Below, in pieces: positions 8,457-17,577 of a DNA stretch of 64,000 nucleotides. Origin of the DNA: Carboxylicivirga longa (GTDB lineage Bacteria; Bacteroidota; Bacteroidia; Bacteroidales; Marinilabiliaceae); contig NZ_JBNGOZ010000011.1 in NCBI RefSeq assembly GCF_050589825.1, positions 62,001 through 126,000 on the forward strand. The letters are read 5' to 3'. The translations under genes were made by a program, and so were the position numbers. The notes below the pieces were generated by a model. That model was not told the origin of the DNA and made no database searches. It saw only the letters and a list, made by a program, of their open reading frames with translations. How positions within the stretch are numbered: position 1 is the stretch's first letter; each line of letters opens with the position of its first letter.

Positions 8457-9751
8457 AGGTGGCTGAGTACTTTCTCCAGCTGATTACTTCGCGAGCCCTT
8501 AATCAATATGTACGCATTTCTCACAGGTTCTTGGTCAATAGCATGAATCAGGCTTTCCGTATCGGGAAAAACAATCATTTTTGACGGAATATTGTTCAGG
8601 TCCTCAAATTCGCTGCCCACCAAAAACACCTGTGCTGCCCCAATCGATTCTATGGTAGCGATTAGCTTGCGGTGCTCATCTGTGCTGTCGGCGCCCAACT
8701 CTTTCATACCTCCCAGTATCAATACTTTGTTTTCTGCCTCCGTTTGAGCAAAATGTTGCAAGGCGGCCTGCATACTCGTTGGATTAGCATTGTAGGCATC
8801 CATGATAATACGGTTGCTGCCCGATTCAATGTATTGCGAACGGTTATTGCTTGGGATATAATTTTCCAGCGCCTCATTAATGTCTTCCGCAGCTACGCCC
8901 AGATGATGACCAATACAAATAGCCGATAAAATGTTTTCGAAGTTATAAGTACCAATCAGCTGAGTGTTTACTTTATGTGAGGAGCCTTGAGGTAGGTGCC
9001 AACGAATGCCCACAAAAGGCGTTTTCGCTGTGATCTGTCCTGTAATCTGGCTATTTTGCGTGCCATAGCTTAAGCATTCGTTAAGTCCGGTCGCCATAGC
9101 TTTCAGGTGTTTATTATCGGTATTAATAAACACTCGTCCTCCCGTTTTGTGCATGTATTGATATAGCTCGCCTTTGGCGGTTTTAACACCCTCGAAGGAA
9201 CCAAATCCCTCCAGGTGTGCCTTGCCCACATTGGTGATTAGTCCATAATTGGGTTCGGCTATGCGACACAGAAAATCGATTTCTCCTATATGATTGGCGC
9301 CCATCTCCACTACACCCATCTCCAATGAGCTGTCCATGCTGAGCAGTGTTAGCGGAACTCCAATGTGGTTGTTGAAGTTGCCAGCGGTGGCTTTCAGACG
9401 ATATTTTTTTGACAGAACAGCGGCTACCAGCTCTTTGGTGGTGGTTTTGCCATTAGTGCCGGTAATGGCAAGGATGGGGATGTTAAGGTAACGCCTGTGA
9501 TAGCGTGCCAGGTTCTGCAGGCAGGTCAATACATCTTCCACCAAAAACACATTGGGCTCACCCAGCAAGGCTTTGTCATCGGCAACGGCATAGGCGGCTC
9601 CTTTGGCAAGCACTTCGCGCACATATTTATTTCCATCAAAAGAGGCCCCTTTTAAAGCGAAAAAGATCGTGCCCTGGTTGGCGGCACGGCTATCAGTTGA
9701 AACGCCTTGTGAGGCGAGAAATGCTTTATGTATGCTGGCTAATTGCGTCAT
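8453..9751 (-). CDS. murF: UDP-N-acetylmuramoyl-tripeptide--D-alanyl-D-alanine ligase
   Basis: The last cytoplasmic ligase of muropeptide synthesis; it adds D-Ala-D-Ala to UDP-MurNAc-tripeptide with ATP. The N-terminal MurF domain has GVSTDSRAANQGTIFFALKG, the P-loop is ITGTNGKTTTKEL, and VVEMGANHIGEI and DAYNANPTSM are family blocks. The 432 residues are typical. It lies downstream of gldJ with a terminator and a promoter in between, an arrangement also familiar from other Bacteroidota, where murF neighbours gldJ. Confidence 0.95.
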   Translation of the reverse strand: MTQLASIHKAFLASQGVSTDSRAANQGTIFFALKGASFDGNKYVREVLAKGAAYAVADDKALLGEPNVFLVEDVLTCLQNLARYHRRYLNIPILAITGTNGKTTTKELVAAVLSKKYRLKATAGNFNNHIGVPLTLLSMDSSLEMGVVEMGANHIGEIDFLCRIAEPNYGLITNVGKAHLEGFGSFEGVKTAKGELYQYMHKTGGRVFINTDNKHLKAMATGLNECLSYGTQNSQITGQITAKTPFVGIRWHLPQGSSHKVNTQLIGTYNFENILSAICIGHHLGVAAEDINEALENYIPSNNRSQYIESGSNRIIMDAYNANPTSMQAALQHFAQTEAENKVLILGGMKELGADSTDEHRKLIATIESIGAAQVFLVGSEFEDLNNIPSKMIVFPDTESLIHAIDQEPVRNAYILIKGSRSNQLEKVLSHL

Positions 9752-9782
9752 GGCAGTTAATGTTCTTAAAGGTTTGTATAGG

Positions 9783-9790
9783 CAAAAATA
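9783..9790 (-). promoter_or_regulatory. Putative murF -7 element (TATTTTTG)
   Basis: The minus strand reads TATTTTTGCC, 31 bases before the murF ATG. It overlaps the T-tract of the gldJ terminator, so the end of one transcript and the start of the next would share the same bases. Confidence 0.4.
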
Positions 9791-9821
9791 AAAAAAGAGG
9801 CTAACTTACTAAGTTAGCCTC
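9786..9821 (-). terminator. Intrinsic terminator of gldJ
   Basis: A perfect 11-bp stem (GAGGCTAACTT / AAGTTAGCCTC) with a 3-base loop, followed on the minus strand by a run of seven T and then ATTTTT. It lies 22 bases after the gldJ stop codon. Confidence 0.85.
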
Positions 9822-9843
9822 CTGGAATATTCTGCTATCGAAA

Positions 9844-11340
9844 TTATTTCTTGCTTTGTATTGGGCTGCCTACACGGGTCATGGCACAACGGAATCCCAG
9901 GTCATCACGACTTTCGCGTTCGTCGAGGTAGCGGCGTGTGCCCGGTGCCAACCAATAGGCGCGGTCTCTCCAGCCACCGCCTTTGTATACCCTTGAACGG
10001 TCAGTTACCAGACTACCCAGGCTGCTGTTAGCCGATCCGGCGTACATGCTGCTGGTATTGGCATCTACATCATTCCAGCTTTCACCAACCACTGCGTTTG
10101 AGGTGGCATCACCATCGGCATAGTTGCGGTTGTCGGCAGTGCGGTAGTTCTTACGGTTTAGGATATCCTTGTCTTCTTCATTACGGTAACGGATACGACC
10201 AAGGCTGTCTTTTTCAACAATGTAGCCTTCTTCATCAAGCACCTTTTGCTGGAATACGTTACCCCGGAATGGACTGAACTCCTCCACATCCTCGAATGAA
10301 AGAGGGCGGTATACATCGGCTACCCACTCGTTTACATTACCAGCCATACAATACAGGCCAAAGTCATTGGGGTAATATGATTTAACATCAACGGTGATGT
10401 CGCCGCCATCGTTCAGGTCACCGGCCATACCCATCATGTCACCAGCTCCACGCACAAAGTTAGCCATCATTTTACCACGTTCCTGCTTGCTGGCATTACG
10501 TGTAATGTGTCCGTCCCAAGGGTAGATGCGACGGTCTGTAAGGCGCTCATCGTATGAGTTACCAATCAAACCCAGTGCCGCGTATTCCCATTCGGCTTCG
10601 GTGGGGAGACGATAGCGGGGCAGTAGCAAACCATCATCCCAGCGCACACGGCGTGTGTCGTTGTTGGGGTTTAGATCTTCCATGGGGTTTTTACCCTGTA
10701 TGCCTTCGTATTGTCCGTAAAGGTACGCCTCTGTATTAAAGTTGTTTTCTCCAATTTGGTTCACATCAAACTCAAGAATACCTTCATCTACCAATATCAT
10801 TTCGTTAACACGATCGGTACGCCATTTACAGTAATCCTGAGCCTGAACATGACTAACACCTACTACAGGGTACTCTGCATAAGCGGGGTGACGCAGATAG
10901 TTCTCTACCATCGGCTCGTTATAGGCCATTGGACGGCGCCATACAAGGGTATCAGGAAGAGCTTTGCGATATACCTCGGGATAGTCAACATAAACACGTT
11001 GAATCCAGAAGAGATATTCTAGGTAATCAATGTTTCTTACTTCTGTTTGGTCCATGTAAAATGAAGGTACAGTAACGCGACGAGGAGCATTGTTCCATTC
11101 ATAAAGAACATCTTGTTCTACGCGTCCCATGATGAAGGTACCCCCTTCAATAAAAACCAAGCCGGGTCCGGTTTCTTGCTCATAGCCTGACTTATACTGA
11201 AAGCCGCCATTGTCGGGGTTGTTGTATTCCCAACCGGTGGCCGAAGAAACGGTTTTGCTTCCTCCACTTTTACTACATGACGATAAGCCTACTAAGCTAA
11301 AAGCCAAAACAGCCAAAATAACTGCGGTATTTAATCTCAT
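9844..11340 (-). CDS. gldJ: Gliding motility / T9SS lipoprotein GldJ (formylglycine-generating-enzyme fold)
   Basis: An outer-membrane lipoprotein needed for type IX secretion and, where present, gliding. The ATG at 11340 gives a signal peptide ending in the lipobox LSSC (Cys22); the longer frame would hide it. The body has the FGE-sulfatase fold: GGTFIMGRVEQD, YRLPTEAEWEYAA, YCMAGNVNEWVADV, YKGGGWRDRAYW and DLGFRCAM. These proteins keep the fold without sulfatase-modifying activity. GldK is a paralogue with the same fold; the neighbours murF, porU and porV favour GldJ. It is divergent from porU, so the intergenic region may co-regulate both. Confidence 0.88.
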   Translation of the reverse strand: MRLNTAVILAVLAFSLVGLSSCSKSGGSKTVSSATGWEYNNPDNGGFQYKSGYEQETGPGLVFIEGGTFIMGRVEQDVLYEWNNAPRRVTVPSFYMDQTEVRNIDYLEYLFWIQRVYVDYPEVYRKALPDTLVWRRPMAYNEPMVENYLRHPAYAEYPVVGVSHVQAQDYCKWRTDRVNEMILVDEGILEFDVNQIGENNFNTEAYLYGQYEGIQGKNPMEDLNPNNDTRRVRWDDGLLLPRYRLPTEAEWEYAALGLIGNSYDERLTDRRIYPWDGHITRNASKQERGKMMANFVRGAGDMMGMAGDLNDGGDITVDVKSYYPNDFGLYCMAGNVNEWVADVYRPLSFEDVEEFSPFRGNVFQQKVLDEEGYIVEKDSLGRIRYRNEEDKDILNRKNYRTADNRNYADGDATSNAVVGESWNDVDANTSSMYAGSANSSLGSLVTDRSRVYKGGGWRDRAYWLAPGTRRYLDERESRDDLGFRCAMTRVGSPIQSKK

Positions 11341-11427
11341 AGCAATTTGATATTGTATTCTAATTATCAATTATTTACGAACTTAACAATTGCAAGGCCC
11401 AATGGCGCAACTGACTACTTTATACTG

Positions 11428-11435
11428 CAAAAATA
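11428..11435 (-). promoter_or_regulatory. Putative gldJ -7 element (TATTTTTG)
   Basis: The minus strand reads TATTTTTGC about 88 bases before the gldJ ATG. It fits TAnnTTTG. With the plus-strand element at 11556 it makes the 320-bp gldJ/porU intergenic region a divergent promoter region. Confidence 0.4.
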
Positions 11436-11555
11436 AAAAAAGGTTATAGCAGAAGTCCTTTTTCGGCCTTTTTTTTAACGTTTGCAGAATCGTCGGTTAT
11501 ACAATTTTTCATCTTTCAAAACGTTAAAAATAGAAATTTCTTATGCAGTAAACCC

Positions 11556-11563
11556 TATTTTTG
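11556..11563 (+). promoter_or_regulatory. Putative porU -7 element (TATTTTTG)
   Basis: TATTTTTGTG matches TAnnTTTG and lies 97 bases before the porU ATG, implying a 5' leader of about 90 bases. Confidence 0.4.
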
Positions 11564-11660
11564 TGTTTTTATATGAACATTTGCAGTATGGTGGTGTATT
11601 ACAAGAAAGCTAATGGGTGGATGTTTATCTGTGTAAGGTGCTGATAATTAATATTAAGGT

Positions 11661-14600
11661 ATGGTAAGATATATTGTTTTCTTGGTTTTTTCTTTTTGCT
11701 TGACGCTGAATGCGCAGATTCATAAAGGTGTGCAGTCTTTTACCTGGCAAACAGGTAATGCCACGCAGCCCTTTGTATTTGCTGAGTCCGATGGCGTTGA
11801 TAACGAAACAAGCCTGCCGATGAAAGAGCTATTGGTGCCCATTGCAGGTGGAATAGAGGCTGACTCTATCGATCTTACTGTATCTTTTACCTCTCACCCG
11901 GTAAGTGACTCTGTTCAGGTGACGTTTTTGTCTGCTTTGGATTTTGCTCATCTTTCACTTGTACAGAAACGGGTAGTGGTCATACGAAAGAAGTGTTATT
12001 TACAATTATCTGTACTTCCTGTTGTACACGATCCCTTGGAGGGGGCTTTTCATCGTGTGGATGAGCTGCAATATTCACTCAATATACCAGAGCAAGCAAA
12101 TCAAAAACAGTTGAAAGCTTCGGTTGAACAGGAGCATTCGGTGCTGGCAAGTGGTAAGTGGATGAAGATAAGTGTTTCGGCAACAGGCGTGCACAAGATA
12201 CCCTACGCTACCCTTTCTTCATGGGGCTTTAGCGATCCGTCCAAAGTCAATGTGTTTGGTAATGGTGGAAATCTGTTGCCACGTGCCAATGCAGCTTTTC
12301 GACACACCGACCTGACTGAAAACGCAGTTATCCATGCCAATAATGCCATCTATTTTTATGCGCAGGGTTCTGTTGCTTGGTCGTATAACCAGCAGCTGGG
12401 TATTTTTGAACATCAGCTTCACGACTATACCGATGTGGCTTATTATTTCCTGAGTGATGAGCAGGGTGTTGGTAAACGCGTGGCTGCAAGCCAGGAGCAG
12501 GGAGGTGAGCATACTGTTGAAACCGATGAATTTGATAGTTTCAAGTATCATGAAGTAGAGAATCAAAACTTGTTGAAATCAGGGCGAGAATGGTATGGGG
12601 AGCGTTTTGATCCATCCCAGAGCCGCAGCTTTGCTTTCACTTTTCCGCATCGGGTCAAAGAGATACCCGTTAAATTAAAGACCCATGTGATTGGGCGATC
12701 CAGCGTGCCCTCAAGATTCATCACGTGTACGGAAGGCACAATAAAACTGGATACAATACAGGATATTGTTATTCCCAAAGTAAAATATGAAAATTACGTG
12801 GGCGCTTTTGCCAACGAGGGAGTTAGTGTATCAAGCTTTAATGGGTTAGAGGATCGTATCGAGCTGCAGCTAAACTATGCTTCAGAGTCAAGTGCTGCAA
12901 GTGGCTGGTTAAATTATCTGTGCCTCAATGCCAAATCGCGTATTGTGATCGATGGTCAGTTGAGCTTCCGCAATATGGATGTTACGGGATATGGACAGGT
13001 AACGCGCTTTAATATTTCCGGGGTGAATAGTAACACGGTATTATGGGATGTGAGCGATCATACGCAGCCCAAGGCCATCACTATTACTGCCGCTGAAGGG
13101 GAAAATTATTTCACCTACAATACCGCTGGTCTTAAAGAGTTTGTGGCATTCGATCAAACGGCTGATCTGCCCGTGCCTCGTTTTGAGGAAACTATTGACA
13201 ACCAGGATTTACGAGGTATGGAAGTGCCGGATATGCTGATTATTGTCTATCCGCCTTTTGAACAGGAGGCGCTGCGATTGGCACAGATACACAAAGAGCA
13301 CTCAGGGCTGGATTGTGCTGTTGTTTTTCCCTATCAGATTTACAACGAGTTTTCTTCCGGCTCGCCTGATATAAGTGCCATACGTGATTACGCCCGTCAC
13401 CTTTACAACAAAAACAAAGATAAGTTTAAATACATGCTTTTGTTTGGCGATGGATCGTATGATAACCGTACATATAGCGATAAAAACACGAACTATATAC
13501 TCACGTATCAGTCTGATAACTCCATTAATATTCAATATTCCTACGTGTCGGATGATTATTATGGCTGCCTGGATGAAAGTGAAGGTGCTAATATTTTGTA
13601 TGATAAGATGGATATCGGCATTGGCCGTTTTCCTGTTGGTACCTTAGAGGAAGCTCGTGTGATGGTAGATCGGGTGGATAATTATTTGAATAATAGCGAG
13701 GCTGGATCCTGGAAGACACTGCTGAGTTTTGTAGGTGATGATGGTGATAATAATTTGCACATGGAGCAGGCCGATCAGCTTTCGCGCCAGGTGTATAATG
13801 ACTATCCTGCCTTTGATCATCATAAAATATACTTCGACGCATACCCCAAGCTGACAACATCCTCGGGTGACCGTTACCCGGACGTGAACGAAGCCATTCG
13901 GCAAATCCTGGAGCAAGGTACCCTCATATTCAACTATACGGGGCATGGCAGTGAGCGCTATCTGGCGCACGAAAATGTACTGGATAAAACAACCATTAAG
14001 CAGCTGACCAATTATAATCGTCTCCCTGTTTTTATGACGGCTACTTGCGAATTTAGTCGTTACGATGATTATCATGATATATCCGCTGGAGAATGGGTGG
14101 TGTTATCGCCTTTGGGTGGTGGGGTAGCATTGTTCACTACTACACGGATTGCATGGTCGAATAGTAATATGGAGATTAATAAGAACTTTTACAGGTATAT
14201 CTTCAAAAAGCAGGAAGACGGCATCAAGCTACGATTGGGAGAAGTGATGCAGCAGACTAAGAATCGTATGGGAAGCACCATTAACCGATTAAACTTCACC
14301 TTGTTGGGCGATCCGGCCTTGCAGTTGGTTTATCCCGATGGAGAGGTGCTTACAAGCCGCATTAACGGTGAGGGAAATACTGCCCTGCGCGACACCCTGA
14401 AGGCTTTGACCATTGCTCGTATTGAAGGTAAGATAGTGGATTATGAAGCTGGAAATTCGGCCGTTACCATGCAGGTGTTCGATAAGCCTATTTCGGTGAA
14501 GACCCTGGGTAATAAAGGTGCTGTGCCCTTTGAGTATCAGGTGTATCAAAATCGTATCTATCAGGGCGAAGTGGATGCTGTCGATAGTGTTTTCAATGCT

Positions 14601-15395
14601 TCTTTCGTAATTCCCAAGGATATACGTTATAACGTGGGCGAGGGACGTATCAGCTACTATATGAATGGAGCCAATGGTGTGGAAGCCTTTGGTGCCGATA
14701 ACTCCGTGCTGATCGGTGGGGTTTCGGATAACCCGCCGGCCGATACTCAAGGGCCACAGATGAATCTTTGGTTAAATGATTCAAGCTTTGTAAACGGAGG
14801 AGTTACGGGTTCGAAGCCCCTGTTGATTGCCCGCGTAAATGATGAGAGCGGGGTTAATATCAGCGGTGTGGGCATCGGACACGATATAACTCTGGTGATT
14901 GATGATAATCGTGCACAGCCCATTAATCTGAATCGCTATTATGCTGCCGATAAAAATTCATACACAAACGGAACCATTGTTTTTCAGTTGCCAACGCTGC
15001 CCGAGGGTAAGCATAAGTTGTCGCTGAAAGCCTGGGATAACCTCAATAATTCATCGCTGGCAGAGCTGGACTTTGAGGTGCGCCTCGATGGGGAGCTATC
15101 GCTCAACAACACTGCTGTTTATCCTAACCCCTTTGAACAGGGAAATACACTCCATATCTATTTTGAGCACGATGCGCCCAATAGTCTTTTGGATGTGTCC
15201 TACAGTCTTTACACCATGAGTGGGCGCCTGGTGAAGCATCATCAGCAACAGGTACCTGCTTCCGGCAATACCATTGCTCCCTTGGAATGGCAACCTAACA
15301 ATCTGCAGAAAGGATTGTATATACTGCGGTGTGAAATTCGATCGCCCGAAAATCAAGTGGGAAAATTCTCGGAAAAAATACTGGTGATAAGATAA
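11661..15395 (+). CDS. porU: Type IX secretion system sortase PorU (gingipain-like C25 peptidase)
   Basis: The cell-surface peptidase that removes C-terminal sorting domains from T9SS cargo and links cargo to a surface lipid. The 1244 residues start with a signal peptide (VFLVFSFCLTLNAQ). The C25 caspase-like core has FKYMLLFGDGSYDN, then the catalytic His in NYTGHGSERY (residue 762) and the catalytic Cys in FMTATCEFSRYDD (residue 796). Ig-like regions follow, and the C-terminus (about 1150-1244) is itself a sorting-type domain with AVYPNPFEQG, SYSLYTMSGRLV and KGLYILR. Both catalytic residues are present. It is followed 77 bases later by its partner porV. Confidence 0.95.
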   Translation: MVRYIVFLVFSFCLTLNAQIHKGVQSFTWQTGNATQPFVFAESDGVDNETSLPMKELLVPIAGGIEADSIDLTVSFTSHPVSDSVQVTFLSALDFAHLSLVQKRVVVIRKKCYLQLSVLPVVHDPLEGAFHRVDELQYSLNIPEQANQKQLKASVEQEHSVLASGKWMKISVSATGVHKIPYATLSSWGFSDPSKVNVFGNGGNLLPRANAAFRHTDLTENAVIHANNAIYFYAQGSVAWSYNQQLGIFEHQLHDYTDVAYYFLSDEQGVGKRVAASQEQGGEHTVETDEFDSFKYHEVENQNLLKSGREWYGERFDPSQSRSFAFTFPHRVKEIPVKLKTHVIGRSSVPSRFITCTEGTIKLDTIQDIVIPKVKYENYVGAFANEGVSVSSFNGLEDRIELQLNYASESSAASGWLNYLCLNAKSRIVIDGQLSFRNMDVTGYGQVTRFNISGVNSNTVLWDVSDHTQPKAITITAAEGENYFTYNTAGLKEFVAFDQTADLPVPRFEETIDNQDLRGMEVPDMLIIVYPPFEQEALRLAQIHKEHSGLDCAVVFPYQIYNEFSSGSPDISAIRDYARHLYNKNKDKFKYMLLFGDGSYDNRTYSDKNTNYILTYQSDNSINIQYSYVSDDYYGCLDESEGANILYDKMDIGIGRFPVGTLEEARVMVDRVDNYLNNSEAGSWKTLLSFVGDDGDNNLHMEQADQLSRQVYNDYPAFDHHKIYFDAYPKLTTSSGDRYPDVNEAIRQILEQGTLIFNYTGHGSERYLAHENVLDKTTIKQLTNYNRLPVFMTATCEFSRYDDYHDISAGEWVVLSPLGGGVALFTTTRIAWSNSNMEINKNFYRYIFKKQEDGIKLRLGEVMQQTKNRMGSTINRLNFTLLGDPALQLVYPDGEVLTSRINGEGNTALRDTLKALTIARIEGKIVDYEAGNSAVTMQVFDKPISVKTLGNKGAVPFEYQVYQNRIYQGEVDAVDSVFNASFVIPKDIRYNVGEGRISYYMNGANGVEAFGADNSVLIGGVSDNPPADTQGPQMNLWLNDSSFVNGGVTGSKPLLIARVNDESGVNISGVGIGHDITLVIDDNRAQPINLNRYYAADKNSYTNGTIVFQLPTLPEGKHKLSLKAWDNLNNSSLAELDFEVRLDGELSLNNTAVYPNPFEQGNTLHIYFEHDAPNSLLDVSYSLYTMSGRLVKHHQQQVPASGNTIAPLEWQPNNLQKGLYILRCEIRSPENQVGKFSEKILVIR

Positions 15396-15472
15396 TAAAA
15401 TAAGAGATTTGAAGTTTAGGTTAGTACTCAACCTAACCGGTAATGTTAACTTGTTGTGAGCGTATTATAATT

Positions 15473-16624
15473 ATGAATCGGAATATGAAACAGTCATTAT
15501 TAAAGCTAAGCCTGGTGGCCTTTGCTTTTGTGTTAAACTGGAACACCATAAGTGCCCAGGAGGATGGCAACAATGCCATCACCACGGCCGCACCTTTCTT
15601 GCTAATCAACCCCGACTCCCGTGCAGCGGGTATGGCGGATGCCGGGGTGGCCACAGCGGCCGATGTAAATTCGCAGTTTCTCAACCCCGCCAAGTATGCC
15701 TTTATCGAGGGTGACATGGGCGTGTCTATTTCTTTTACACCCTGGTTAAGAAAACTGGTGAATGACATTAACATGTCAACAGCTGCTTTTTACTATCGTT
15801 TGGATAAAATGCAAACGGTGAGTGCTTCGGTGCGGTATTTTACCATGGGGCAAATAGATTTTACAGATGGCCTTGGTAATCCCATGTTTTCGGCCAAACC
15901 CAATGAATTTGCCATTGATGCGGCCTACTCGCGCGTTTTGTCTGATAAGTTTAGTGGCGCCGTGGCGTTTCGATATATTCATTCCGACCTGACCAATGGG
16001 TCGGTGGATGGTTTGAAAGCGGGTAATGCCTTTGCGGCCGATATGGCCTTTTATTTTCGTCAGCCCATGCGCGTAAACCGCAACGATGCGGAATTTACTG
16101 CCGGTATTAATATCTCCAATATTGGTTCGAAGATTAGTTACGACGGCATTAATAAAGAATTTATACCCACCAATCTTAAGCTAGGTGCCGGATACTTCAT
16201 GGAGCTGGATCGTTATAATTCCATTTCCTTTGCCTTGGATATTAACAAGCTTTTGGTGCCCTCTAACCAGCTACGCCCTGACGATGCTGATGAGGACTGG
16301 GTGGATCCCAATGAAGATAAGTCGGTGCCCGCAGCCATTTTTGGCTCTTTTAGCGATGCGCCCGGTGGATTCGAACAGGAACTACAGGAAATCACCTTCT
16401 CGGTGGGTGCCGAGTATTGGTACAATAAGCAGTTTGCCTTGCGTGCCGGTTATTTCCACGAGCACGAAAATCAGGGTAACCGTAAATTTGCATCGGCCGG
16501 TTTTGGTTTGAAATTTAATATTTTCACACTCGATGCATCCTACATTATTCCCATGGTTCAGAATAACCCGCTTGCCAATACCATGCGTTTTTCGTTGTCA
16601 TTTGACCTAAGTGATATATTATAA
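15473..16624 (+). CDS. porV: Type IX secretion system outer membrane shuttle protein PorV (LptO)
   Basis: A FadL-like outer-membrane beta-barrel that carries cargo from the SprA translocon to PorU. The ATG at 15473 gives 383 residues with a signal peptide ending near TISAQ; the earlier in-frame TTG would add a non-signal extension. The mature N-terminus has the family motif PFLLINPDSRAAGMADAG, followed by NPAKYAF. Alternating beta strands run to a terminal strand ending with hydrophobic residues (RFSLSFDLSDIL). The order porU-porV-ispF is common in Bacteroidota. A terminator follows directly. Confidence 0.93.
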   Translation: MNRNMKQSLLKLSLVAFAFVLNWNTISAQEDGNNAITTAAPFLLINPDSRAAGMADAGVATAADVNSQFLNPAKYAFIEGDMGVSISFTPWLRKLVNDINMSTAAFYYRLDKMQTVSASVRYFTMGQIDFTDGLGNPMFSAKPNEFAIDAAYSRVLSDKFSGAVAFRYIHSDLTNGSVDGLKAGNAFAADMAFYFRQPMRVNRNDAEFTAGINISNIGSKISYDGINKEFIPTNLKLGAGYFMELDRYNSISFALDINKLLVPSNQLRPDDADEDWVDPNEDKSVPAAIFGSFSDAPGGFEQELQEITFSVGAEYWYNKQFALRAGYFHEHENQGNRKFASAGFGLKFNIFTLDASYIIPMVQNNPLANTMRFSLSFDLSDIL

Positions 16625-16646
16625 CAACAATATTCATTATATTTGA

Positions 16647-16682
16647 AAAGACCTTGAGGATTTCCTTAAGGTCTTTTTTTTT
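16647..16682 (+). terminator. Intrinsic terminator of the porU-porV unit
   Basis: AAGACCTTGAGGA and TCCTTAAGGTCTT form a 13-bp stem with one mismatched or wobble pair, followed by eight or more T. It lies 22 bases after the porV stop. Confidence 0.85.
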
Positions 16683-16715
16683 AATTGTTCGTTAAAGTTA
16701 TTTATATATATAAGT

Positions 16716-17198
16716 ATGAAGATACGAGTGGGATTTGGATATGATGTTCATAAGTTAGGTGAGGGAGAAGAGCTATGGATTGGTGGTTTGCACATCGATC
16801 ATCATGCGGGTAGCATAGGGCATTCTGATGGTGATGTGCTGATACACGCCATCTGCGATGCGCTGCTGGGAGCTGCCAATATGCGCGATATAGGTTATCA
16901 TTTTCCGGATACTGACCCTGCCTTGAAAGGAATCGACAGTAAGATTTTGCTAAAAAAGACAGTGACGCTTGTGCGCGATGCCGGCTATACCATTGGTAAT
17001 ATCGACAGCACGGTAGCCTTAGAGCGTCCTAAATTAAAAGATCTTATACCGGGTATGCAAAAAACATTGGCGGAAGTGATGAGTATCGCGGTTGAGGATA
17101 TTGCCATTAAGGCTACCACCAGCGAGAAACTCGGTTTTGTGGGTAAACAAGAAGGCATAGCTGCTTACGCTACCGTACTTATTCAAAGCACTAAATAG
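16716..17198 (+). CDS. ispF: 2-C-methyl-D-erythritol 2,4-cyclodiphosphate synthase
   Basis: The fifth enzyme of the non-mevalonate isoprenoid pathway; it forms MEcPP from CDP-ME 2-phosphate. The 160 residues match the compact trimeric enzyme. The zinc ligands are in GYDVHKL (Asp and His) and near IGHSDGDVLIHAICDALLGA. The C-terminal CDP-binding block KATTSEKLGFVGKQEGIAAYA is intact. The start ATG is 91 bases after porV, beyond a terminator. Confidence 0.96.
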   Translation: MKIRVGFGYDVHKLGEGEELWIGGLHIDHHAGSIGHSDGDVLIHAICDALLGAANMRDIGYHFPDTDPALKGIDSKILLKKTVTLVRDAGYTIGNIDSTVALERPKLKDLIPGMQKTLAEVMSIAVEDIAIKATTSEKLGFVGKQEGIAAYATVLIQSTK

Positions 17199-17204
17199 TT
17201 TTTT

Positions 17205-17495
17205 ATGAAGCAGGAAAACTGTCTTAAATATTTTTCGCATGATGCTTGCAGTGTTTGTAAAGTGTTATTTCCCAAGGTAAAGCAGTTGCTGGAAGAGGAT
17301 TTTCCTATGATGGAGCTGATCTTTATTGACTTGGAGAAGAGGCCCGAAGAGGCTGCTCGTCACCAGGTTTTTACGGCGCCTACACTGTTGGTTTTTTTCG
17401 AGGGGAAAGAGTATTATCGCTTTGCCCGTAATGTGTCGCTGCCACAATTAAAAACAGCCATTGAACGACCCTATCAACTGTTGTTCCAACCTTAG
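17205..17495 (+). CDS. Small thioredoxin-fold protein
   Basis: A 96-residue cytoplasmic protein with the thioredoxin order: active-site motif CSVC (residues about 13-16, preceded by HDA), beta strand LIFIDLEKRPEEA, cis-Pro region FTAPTLLVFFEGKEYYRFAR. It has no signal peptide. The tail of its frame overlaps the extended frame of tamA. It starts 6 bases after ispF, so it is in the same transcript. Both cysteines are present, so it could be redox-active; the partner is unknown. Confidence 0.8.
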   Translation: MKQENCLKYFSHDACSVCKVLFPKVKQLLEEDFPMMELIFIDLEKRPEEAARHQVFTAPTLLVFFEGKEYYRFARNVSLPQLKTAIERPYQLLFQP

Positions 17496-17577
17496 GGAGC
17501 AACAGCAAGTATGCCTGATCGGAAGGAGGTTGCGTAGCAGCGGTTATCCTCCACATAAGCCAAACAAAATACATGCC

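Noticed and set aside
13588..14075. Long minus-strand frames inside porU
   Set aside because: They are antisense to a well-supported gene, rich in His and Ile from repetitive codons, with no domain or start context.
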